A stretch of DNA of 64,000 nucleotides from contig OV884012.1 of NCBI GenBank assembly GCA_930367205.1, forward strand, positions 154,767,405 to 154,831,404, written 5' to 3'. The notes under the pieces are model-generated. The model was given only the letters and a program-made list of their open reading frames with translations. It searched no databases and had not been told where the DNA came from. This DNA comes from Acanthosoma haemorrhoidale (lineage: Eukaryota > Arthropoda > Insecta > Hemiptera > Acanthosomatidae). This document shows, one piece after another, positions 59,001 to 64,000 of the stretch; the first letter of the stretch is position 1, and every line of letters starts with the position of its first letter. A program made the translations under genes and the position numbers.

Positions 59001-62000
59001 TAACAAAGTGCACAATTCTTAGTCTAATTATCCAAATAAATAAGCCCACCTGTTCCAAAAATACAACCTGGAGATTATCTTTCTCCCAAATTCTCATCTT
59101 TAATTGAAAGTGGCAAATTAATTTTAATTTTTAAAAAGTTTGTAGAACTTTGTAAGAAATATGTGACAAAAAATGTAACAATTTATAAAATATATGAAAA
59201 TATTTGATTTCACTGAAGTATGTAAAAAAAAAATGTAATAGGTAGATGTAAAATAAAATTAACCTAAATTTACTTAAAATATCTTAGAAAGTACAGTAAT
59301 CGATGGTACATAAAATATTTTTCTCTAGGGGAAAATATGTAAACACATTGAAATCCCAACCCTACTGATCTTACAAAAATTAGAAGGATAGTGAAATTTG
59401 CAGGATACTTTCTCTAGTAACGGCTTATTAAAAAAGGGTCAGTCTAAAGAATAATAGGATAATTGGGAGGCCACGCAAGGCAACCAGACAACTAGACCAA
59501 GGGTATTTTGGCCAGCTCTGGCGATCCAAGAGTCTAGTCTCCATTGCGTGGAATCATCTATCTTCACCACACAAACAAAAGAATCTTAAAACTTCCAAAA
59601 CTTAATATCTTCATCCAACACTCCGTCTCCCGGGATAGCCAGAAGAACAACCTCCTGGTCATCTTGTTTTTCAAACAACCCTTCTTTTTCCAAGAGTCGT
59701 TTGCCACCCTTTTATGCCCGCTAATTTCAAATTTAAATCAAAGGCAAAGCATCTAAATATTACAACAATTTGAATAAAATTTATGATCCTGTTGGCGATC
59801 TATCCCGACTTGAAATTTTAGACCCCTTACAACCAAGTTAGAGAAGTACACCTTGGTGCCTATCCATTGGTTTAGACATTGGGCACTGAAGTATCCATGC
59901 TGGAAAAATGAATCTCCTTTGAATGTTTAGGTGTGACATAGAGGAGACTTGAGAACTTAAACTCTAGTTTGTCTAACTGAATGTCTAAGAAAGGGGTTGG
60001 GTAATTTGTGTACATTTTTTGGTACTAGGCTTTGAATATTCAAATAGGGTTTTAGGGAATTGTGTTTGAATTAGTTTTCAAAGACTGGAGTCACCAACCA
60101 CCAGCTCAGAAGAAATTAGAGGGATCCACAGAAAAACTTGAACATTCACCTCAGCTCAGTCCTTCCTCCATAATTTAAACTCAACGACCCCCTACATTTT
60201 TATTTATTATTAGATATATTTCAGTTCACGTATTTATTGGGAATCGGCCAAGTTAACGAAAAAATGATCATAGATTCTCATCAAACTTGTTTATGGACCA
60301 TGTTTTGACATACTGCGTATGTCTGCATCATGTACTTGAGATGATTCTGGGAATTGTGAGACGGTTTGAAGATGGAAGTAAGATATGCACAGTTTAAAAC
60401 ATGTTAGTGAACCCAGGTGATGTTTGTTAGTGAACAAATTTGATCGGAAAATATACTCAGCATAAATCATCAGAAAAACTAATTGGTATTTTTAATCAAA
60501 AATACTTATAATATTTTATTTTCTAAACTATCTCAGTCACTGAACGTCGCCTTTTCAACTAATAAAAGTAAAGGTAAATTGTTAAAATATTGAAAAAAAA
60601 AAATTAAAACCAGCCACAATATGCAGTTTATATTGTATAAACTTCTCCTTTTATTTAACTTTTTTTTTTTTATGCACCATAATGTACCATAGAAGAAAAA
60701 TCAAGTCTCAAAATTTTAAATGGCTTTTTAGCATAGACTTGAAAAATTCCATAAGATATCCTAATGTGCATAATTGTTTTCATGTTACATTTGTTTCCCT
60801 AAACTTCCTTGTTATTTTTTTCTAATCAAAAAGTAACTAAAATATTTTGTGGTGTTGTGGAATATACCTTTCAAATTTCAGATCAATAGAATCATTTTTA
60901 CTACTGCTTAGAAGAAAGTGTTGCACCTCAATGAAAGTAGAGCCAATCCATTCGGACTCAGAAATGGAGCTGATTATTTAAACATCATTGACAAAAATAA
61001 AATACTTATTGTTATTAAAATAAACGAAAATTCATTTGAATAAATAAAAAATAAATAACCAATTGGGCATGTTGAAATAAAAAGCATGCGGTGTGGTGTT
61101 GTTTTATGCATAAGCAGATTGTAACAATTAACAAAAGGTACATACTTGAGCTAGTTCAATTTGATGTGCAGCCGTAACCCTTGATTCATCTTGAATCCTG
61201 TTGAGTGTAAATAGCCGATCTTCAATTCCTCCAATAACACTCATCTTTGGTGTTCGATGCTCTATTAGTATGCTTTGCAGTTGTTGATTTACGTATGTTG
61301 GTACATGTTCATCATACTAAGATCAGTATTAAAGGGATTATTCAGATTTTATTACTATGTACAATTACATCATTAGAATCACTTTCAAAATAATTAAACA
61401 AAACCCTTATTTGGGCAATGCATTGTGCTTGACTTTTCATATTTAGCCAATCAGAAGAATTCTTATTACAAACATTATCATGAAATGTCTATTTTTATGA
61501 CCATAATTATGTAAATAGCACAAAAAAAAATTTTTTAAATACCAGTTTAATTCCTTGAAAGAATATATTCGCAGCATCGTCCATACTGTTTTTGGAGTCA
61601 TGACGATTTATCCACTCAAGAAGATTGGAGGGCTGTTTAAGTAGTTCCTTGCTGGTAAGACCTTCATTTTCTTGGGAGTTACTCATTTCTTTATTTGAGC
61701 CATCACATGGTGCATCACATGGACTCAGGGCTGGCAGAATTGGAATTGCAGACAACAGGGCAATATCGTCATCATATTGTTTTCTAAAACAATATTTCGA
61801 TATAGAGATTATGAAGTTAAGTTGTGCTTCTTTATTCAACAAATAAATTACATTTAATACACTTAATAGACAAAATTAAAAATGGACCATAGTTTCCTGC
61901 TCCTGAAGCCCACAAAGAAAGGTGACCAACCAGTGGTACCATCAGTTTCCTTCCTCACACGGGGAAGATTCTAGAAAAGATTACACTGAGTTACCTGAAA

Positions 62001-63637
62001 GAGTCCTGTTTGGAAAATTCCATCTTCTGTACGAACAAACAGGCTTTCAGGCTCATCCGAGTAAAGAACATTTACTTGTGAAGGTACAGACAGAAGCTAC
62101 CTTTGGTATCAACAGGAACACATCAACTGCTATGATCTATAAATGCTGCTATATGCTATCTTAAATGACAGTACAGCCAAAAGTCTCTAACAATTTCAGA
62201 ATGGTATCATGAGAAAAGTGGTCAGACATTCTTCTCATGAGAGGTTAAAGAACGCTGACAAGTACCCATTTCTTGGTGTGCTGTCAGTGGGTGAATTCAT
62301 CATCAAGCTTTTAGACTAGTTGCAGCAGCTGACAAACACAGTGTTAAACTCTGTGAACCCATCCCTATTCCCACATTGATGGCAAAAGGCTTTCCAGGAA
62401 AAATAGGTTAAGTTACTTATTTATTTAGTTAGTTAACACTGGTCTCCTCTCAAAAACGGCAATGAGCACACTCTCAAAACTGAAGCTCTTTTTCTCAAAC
62501 ACTCATATTTGAATAATATTGTCAGGAAATAGCTGCAGATAAGTGAAATCATATCTTAAAGCTAAAGTATTCAAACTTCCATTAAAATAGCTTATTAAAG
62601 ATACAGGATGATTAGGAAATGTTTGATTACATGGTGTCGTGTTTCCTTACATTTCGAGGCATGTATAGAACTTAAGAATTTGTTTATCTTCCGATTGTAA
62701 GACCTCTTCTTTAGGATCCCAAACAGCACTATCCAGAAGTGGCTAAGCTTTAGCGAGTCTTGGTATCAGGTAACCAACCCATCCTTTGGTTTAGTTTTAT
62801 ATGCTACTGGTAAGATGTTTTTAAATGCTCTTGGATGCTTGGCTTTTCATAGAGCCAGTAAGGGAATTTAGTGTATGCCAGTGGAACTCGCACAAGGCAT
62901 GAATATCAGTCTGTTTTTTCTACCGGTGCTTTCATCAGGACAGTGCACAAAGGTCTTGAGTGGTGACATCTCCAAAATAATCCACATGTACACTTGTTCT
63001 GGGAAAAGACTTAAGGCTTGGATTTTAACTTATAATTTATTTTGAAAAGGGGTTGCTGCTGAAACATCACTTGATAATTTTTCTCCTGTGATAGTTAGAA
63101 AACAATACGTGTTTCACCTCACCTCCGGATTACCAGACTAACCGTCTACCGGATTACCAAGATTCTACTGTATTAATAAATAACTCGTTAATCTTTCAAT
63201 CAAATCAAACTTTTGATCAAAATTTTAGTCTAATTATCACTTCCCTTTGATTTAAAAATATCAAACTTTGCTACAGTTATCCAGGTAGTGTACAGAGATC
63301 TTGGCCTTATATTAGGTAAATTTGTAACTTTTCCTTTTTTCAATAATCGTTCAATATTGTTCTTGATGAACACAATTAAACCCATCTATACAACTATTTA
63401 AATATAATGGAGAAATACCAATAGGGAGACTTATTCTCACTAAGCATTATCACGAAATATATGTTATGAAATTTATTTGTTTATTAAAAGCTGCATGATT
63501 ATATTTAACAAACCTGCTAAGCTTCAGTAAGTAAGATCTTCGTTCCAAATAGCCGTTGAAGTATTTTTCAAACTCAACAACCTTTAATTTTATAGCATCA
63601 ATAATATCCTGAAGATTAGCCATTACTGCTCCCCAGC
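31984..63637 (-). CDS. RB1CC1: RB1CC1/FIP200 (ATG11/ATG17-like) autophagy scaffold, 18 exons seen, 5' end outside window
   Basis: Minus-strand gene; about 836 residues recovered. In metazoans this protein is the large scaffold of the ULK1/Atg1 complex that starts autophagosome formation. The matches to the family are collinear: WGAVMANLQD (vertebrate GWAAIMANLED), NLLEWINRHD, GGIEDRLFTLNRI, ASILNDLCASHKGQLMAMLE, AEVIRRRNF, WANEIACHTWGIL, GLEDMPPSFA, a Ser-rich middle, then coiled coils (46443-40118). It closes with the C-terminal claw domain: GDIVLVIWDENFGTYTIL, THFLHLDCL, YVIGEVVNKEFCQAKK, RFNVQVGSRFYRVRV. The claw binds FIR motifs of cargo receptors such as p62. It lacks much of the long vertebrate coiled coil. 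Exons are listed separately. An exon between 57362 and 55764 is missing from my model: phases do not join there, and the vertebrate protein has about 36 extra residues. Another may be hidden between 39355 and 35028. The N-terminal ubiquitin-like region should lie beyond 64000. Confidence 0.9.
32520..33235 (+). pseudogene. Coding-like relic in the last RB1CC1 introns, origin unknown
   Basis: Several plus-strand frames look protein-like with stops between, for example STIEKYISPAARLIKKCSNQ then KITVENWEEAKNMAI at about 32786-32890. I do not recognise the family. It could be an old transposon or other insertion. It is antisense to RB1CC1. Confidence 0.25.
33271..33338 (-). CDS. RB1CC1: RB1CC1 exon, claw domain
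   Basis: Encodes AAHPRKQYVIGEVVNKEFCQ then AKK, matching vertebrate RRPWVLGKVMEKEYCQAKK. Donor GTAATG. The acceptor is a tandem CAGCAG, so a form lacking one Ala is possible. Confidence 0.9.
34767..34894 (-). CDS. RB1CC1: RB1CC1 exon encoding first half of claw domain
   Basis: Acceptor AATAAG, donor GTAGGC. CNEGDIVLVIWDENFGTYTI and LQETSSHTHFLHLDCLCPLG match vertebrate GDLVLIILDERHDNYVLF and LYFLHSESLPALDLK. The last bases of this exon, the donor and adjoining intron recur in a MITE at about 35592-35629. Confidence 0.92.
34979..35028 (-). CDS. RB1CC1: RB1CC1 small exon before claw domain
   Basis: Acceptor TTTGCAG, donor GTAAGT; 50 bases. SESTNSLIQQGKISIRS parallels vertebrate SSVSSRHSEKIAIRD directly before the claw domain, and its phase matches the next exon. 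Confidence 0.8.
35443..35895. mobile_element. MITE with 14-bp TIRs and TA flanks, carrying an RB1CC1 exon fragment
   Basis: Perfect TIRs GGTTTGTTCCAACA at 35443-35456 and 35882-35895, flanked by TA on both sides. GTTGGAACA recurs inside at about 35545 and 35690. No coding capacity for a transposase, so it is non-autonomous. Positions 35592-35629 match 34746-34783 of the RB1CC1 claw exon and intron at 37 of 38 bases. Confidence 0.85.
36445..36503. repeat. Strong 59-nt hairpin
   Basis: Arms ATATCTGTGGTGCTTGG and CCAAGCACCACAGATAT pair perfectly over 17 bp. After one mismatch, TAAAA pairs with TTTTA across the loop, giving a near-continuous stem of about 23 bp. It could be a very small MITE or a pre-miRNA-like transcript. 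Confidence 0.85.
36858..37806 (-). mobile_element. Mariner element A, internally deleted at its 5' end
   Basis: Minus-strand element between CGAGGGTGGTCTGAAAAGTTTCCGACC (left) and ...GACCACCCTCG (right). The transposase C-terminal domain (37504-36923) is open: TWIHHYTPEKK, FHQDNTPSHTS, APSDFFLF, down to the ELQGDYVEK end. The first catalytic Asp is Glu (ITLEETW). The part upstream of the HTH linker is gone: the right terminal repeat runs straight into GTGGTCGTAAGAAC, as if deleted between GTGGTC repeats. Inactive. Confidence 0.88.
37816..38928 (+). mobile_element. Mariner element B, full-length but inactive, head-to-head with A
   Basis: Plus-strand element with TIRs CGAGAGTGG...TTTCCGACCTAA (left, diverged) and TTAGGTCGGAAACTTTTCAGACCGCCCTCG (right), flanked by TA. 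Transposase begins MKVDKIEYRAIIKYLFLKGN at 37994, with in-frame stops, frameshifts and the same D-to-E change (ITLEETW) as element A. It keeps FHQDNAPSHTS and APSDFFLF, then loses the C-terminus into the TIR at about 38880. Confidence 0.88.
37994..38900 (+). pseudogene. Mariner transposase pseudogene (element B)
   Basis: HTH N-terminus (EYRAIIKYLFLKGNTPTQIK), a TGA in place of an expected Trp (TTVKF-stop-AAEFKRGR), a further stop after DENIA, then KVREIAEVMNMSKERVCHIL. After CHILNQHLEMRKLSAHWMP frameshifts and a short deletion break the frame. The DDE core continues from TWIHHY in another frame. Confidence 0.85.
39355..39427 (-). CDS. RB1CC1: RB1CC1 small exon
   Basis: Acceptor TTTCAG, donor GTGAGT. 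Completes a Ser codon, then EANSSMVRDAATSPEPSPRK and CSTL. Linker sequence; the call rests on splice sites and phase. Confidence 0.65.
40118..40224 (-). CDS. RB1CC1: RB1CC1 exon
   Basis: Acceptor TTTTAG, donor GTAAGT. AQFNQSFQRLRDKKFEGARS then ISQDFNRSDLLSSSGS; the coiled coil gives way to a Ser-rich linker. Leaves two bases. Confidence 0.75.
40321..40393 (-). repeat. tRNA-derived SINE head
   Basis: Minus strand reads TAGCTCAGTTGGAAAGAGC (A box) and GAGTTCGAATTCT (B box) about 35 bases apart, as in tRNA. The T and anticodon stems are imperfect, so this is a SINE-like relic rather than a tRNA gene. RB1CC1 intron. Confidence 0.6.
41060..41224 (-). CDS. RB1CC1: RB1CC1 exon (coiled coil)
   Basis: Acceptor CTATAG, donor GTTAGT; 55 codons in phase 0. 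Strongly helical: EKFALEREKVIKAERARCEA and ELSQQLVQAKIQADAYKQ. Confidence 0.82.
41225..44440. other. RB1CC1 intron, no exon recognised
   Basis: AT-rich. An ORF at 43247-43465 (MALNQKKAKNSRRQRKGRNE...) is very basic and GC-richer than its surroundings but matches nothing I know; it may be part of a repeat. A 9-bp inverted repeat GACAGTTGG/CCAACTGTC brackets 42312-42392. Confidence 0.4.
44441..44650 (-). CDS. RB1CC1: RB1CC1 exon (coiled coil plus basic/Ser tail)
   Basis: Acceptor TTTTAG, donor GTATGT; 70 codons in phase 0. QIEDKQEVIDKLIEYQESLK continues the coiled coil; the second half, KKTEGERKTRYSRSVSESQS, is basic and Ser-rich. Confidence 0.8.
46443..46661 (-). CDS. RB1CC1: RB1CC1 exon (start of coiled coil)
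   Basis: Donor GTAAGA; the acceptor CTGAAG is weak. 73 codons: EDREDSQEMKAKAEDDQKNK, then VGEAVAYLKIDVNRLKEFVL and LITELQDNWSKQQISLRK. Heptad-like spacing of hydrophobic residues suggests a coiled coil. Confidence 0.8.
48344..49276 (-). mobile_element. Decayed mariner (cecropia/Hsmar1-like) in RB1CC1 intron
   Basis: TIRs TTAGGTTGGTGCC-TnAAAATGTCG (left) and reversed GTTGGTGCGTATGAAATGTCGG (right). Minus-strand transposase 48780-48358 contains IITCDEKWVLYDNRKR, WWNVTGVMHYSFL, EKYCQYIEEMHEKL and LLHDNARPHTS, then ends straight into the TIR, losing the third catalytic Asp. The HTH half, 48800-49080, is broken by stops. Confidence 0.87.
49383..49488 (-). CDS. RB1CC1: RB1CC1 exon (acidic linker)
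   Basis: Acceptor TTGCAG, donor GTAATA. Completes an Arg codon from the previous exon, then GFESETDTEDFEKVEESSSE and VHFTQQDPSTTSLDK. Resembles the acidic region before the coiled coil, where vertebrate FIP200 has DFETIPHP-type sequence. Confidence 0.75.
49595..49722 (-). CDS. RB1CC1: RB1CC1 exon (Ser/Thr-rich linker)
   Basis: Acceptor TACCAG, donor GTCAGT. Encodes VEAVSAAGLSSDLDPTLLQP then AVECSQSMVQSEVTVTQPIS; acidic and Ser-rich, poorly conserved. Called from splice sites, phase agreement (leaves two bases) and position. Confidence 0.7.
50038..50196 (-). CDS. RB1CC1: RB1CC1 exon
   Basis: Acceptor TTTTAG, donor GTAAGA; 53 codons, phase 0 both sides. LTHEDLEELKQKVPQLLF corresponds to the SLKDLQFLQSFCPSEVQPFL block that follows in vertebrates; the rest is a Ser/Asn/Pro-rich linker. 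Confidence 0.82.
50891..50956 (-). repeat. Degenerate tRNA-like SINE head
   Basis: Minus strand has GCGAGAAGAGCGTTTGGCC (A-box-like D arm) and GGCTCTAATCCTGGCC (B-box-like). More diverged than the other two. Confidence 0.4.
51074..51137 (+). repeat. tRNA-derived SINE head
   Basis: AGCCCAGTTGGAAAGAGC and GGGGTTCATCCCTGG resemble Pol III A and B boxes at tRNA spacing. No complete cloverleaf. RB1CC1 intron. Confidence 0.5.
52907..53086 (-). CDS. RB1CC1: RB1CC1 exon
   Basis: Acceptor CAACAG after a T tract, donor GTAAGC; exactly 60 codons. WANEIACHTWGILSEEIARR and LFPGLEDMPPSFASQPPEPF match vertebrate YREWAGALVKDG and FRGLDSWPPSFCTQKPRKF. Confidence 0.92.
53087..55666. other. RB1CC1 intron, no feature recognised
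   Basis: Very AT-rich with many short open frames but no motifs, repeats or mobile element ends seen. Confidence 0.55.
55667..55764 (-). CDS. RB1CC1: RB1CC1 exon, 5' boundary uncertain
   Basis: Encodes SILQQLHMCPTVYINTVAEV then IRRRNFTQEFLM, matching vertebrate LSTVPQMYCLAVVEVVRRKMF. Donor GTATGA. The acceptor CACAG is plausible, but the reading frame is open further upstream (to about 55860), so the exon may start earlier. Confidence 0.75.
57362..57546 (-). CDS. RB1CC1: RB1CC1 exon
   Basis: Acceptor TCACAG, donor GTAAGT. Contains AKALGDASILNDLCASHKGQ and LMAMLENHNKLLHARE, clear matches to the family (DASVLPDLCLSHANQLMIML). An alternative donor GTAGAA 12 bases earlier would leave one base and would join the next recognised exon in frame. 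Confidence 0.9.
57748..58566 (-). mobile_element. Decayed mariner, third lineage, in RB1CC1 intron
   Basis: Ends share TACCCAAAA (left GGGAGTACCCAAAAGAAACC; right reversed AGAGCATACCCAAAAAACACT). Minus-strand frames: FCFLLRKTGTETLKMLK-like HTH near 58420, then the C-terminal SISPDLVPCDIFLFPKMKRD at about 58030. No intact ORF. Confidence 0.75.
58567..61145. other. RB1CC1 intron, no exon recognised
   Basis: AT-rich. The flanking exons already join in phase and match adjacent family sequence, so no coding exon is expected here. Confidence 0.5.
61146..61316 (-). CDS. RB1CC1: RB1CC1 exon
   Basis: Acceptor CTTAG, donor GTATGT; 57 codons. Contains GGIEDRLFTLNRIQDESRVT then AAHQIELAQ, the counterpart of vertebrate GLEDRLYALDQM and KELAQ. 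Confidence 0.9.
61543..61783 (-). CDS. RB1CC1: RB1CC1 exon
   Basis: Acceptor TTTTAG, donor GTATTT. Begins KQYDDDIALLSAIPILPALS, passes through a low-complexity Ser/Asn/Glu stretch, and ends at NLLEWINRHDSKNSMDD then AANIFFQGIKL; the last part matches the vertebrate LLDWINVQD block. Phase 0 exit. Confidence 0.88.
61905..62405 (+). mobile_element. LINE relic with large internal deletion, in RB1CC1 intron
   Basis: First part reads as RT block 2 (PS-SFLPHTGKILEKITLSYLKE then HLLVKVQTEATFGINRNTST); from about 62165 it jumps to the ORF2 C-terminus (NNFRMVS, VGEFI, LTNTVLN). The RT middle including FADD is missing. Multiple stops. Confidence 0.7.
63514..63637 (-). CDS. RB1CC1: RB1CC1 exon (first in window)
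   Basis: Acceptor TTATAG, donor GTTTGT. Encodes WGAVMANLQDIIDAIKLKVV then EFEKYFNGYLERRSYLLKLS, matching the N-terminal helical region of FIP200. It enters in phase 1 (two bases complete a codon) and leaves two bases. Confidence 0.88.
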
Positions 63638-64000
63638 CTATAAGTTACATTATTCAATTGTTAGTTAGTATACCTCTTATTTACAATTAATATTAGGATA
63701 TAGCTCCAGTGGGTAAATAAATGTTTTTCAATAACGCTAATGGAGATTAGACTCAGTTGACCAAACTTTGTGGTAATCTCAGTAAGATGGTAAATGTGAT
63801 AAAACAATTTGTTAATCAGTGTATTGTTCTGGTAAGTTAAGAATGTTAAGTGGAGATGACAGATTTTTTTCTACAAACTATTTTCAATAGTGAGTGTCTC
63901 ACAATTGACTGTCCTGATTCTATCAACTTCAAGCAATGATTAGCAATCATACTCCCTCTGTCCCATAATAATAGTAGTAGTAGACGAATTTAATTTGTCC

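Overview
This is animal nuclear DNA, almost certainly from an insect. It is AT-rich and intron-rich, with GT-AG introns, and many decayed transposons fill the introns. The two multi-exon genes are metazoan developmental and autophagy genes. A hemipteran-like insect with a large, transposon-rich genome would fit, but the order is my guess. There is no bacterial-style operon, CRISPR array or other prokaryotic system.

Plus strand, about 10.5-23.6 kb: a complete-looking glial-cells-missing (GCM) transcription factor gene of six coding exons (368 residues), with a 7.4 kb first intron. Intron 4 holds an intact single-exon protein kinase A catalytic-subunit-like gene on the opposite strand (20889-21938). 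Intron 1 carries LINE copies, including a nearly complete reverse-transcriptase ORF (14295-16280), and a possible LTR/primer-binding-site remnant.

Minus strand, 63.6 kb down to 32.0 kb: eighteen exons of one gene that matches RB1CC1/FIP200 (ATG11/ATG17-like autophagy scaffold). The order, splice phases and conserved blocks agree from the N-terminal helical region to the C-terminal claw domain. The 5' end lies beyond the window. One exon, between 55.8 and 57.4 kb, could not be found. A 3' UTR of about 2.3 kb probably follows (29.65-31.98 kb).

Mobile DNA: two jockey-like LINE lineages, one of them with several decayed copies; at least four mariner-type lineages, all broken; a terminal-inverted-repeat MITE carrying a piece of the RB1CC1 claw exon with its splice donor; tRNA-derived SINE heads; a 3 x 152 bp tandem repeat; and a strong 59-nt hairpin.

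I found no evidence of a wholly new biological system. The most unusual observations are the MITE with the captured exon and splice donor, the head-to-head mariner pair sharing inactivating changes, the LINE with an inverted copy of its own 3' end, and the PKA-like gene nested antisense in gcm.
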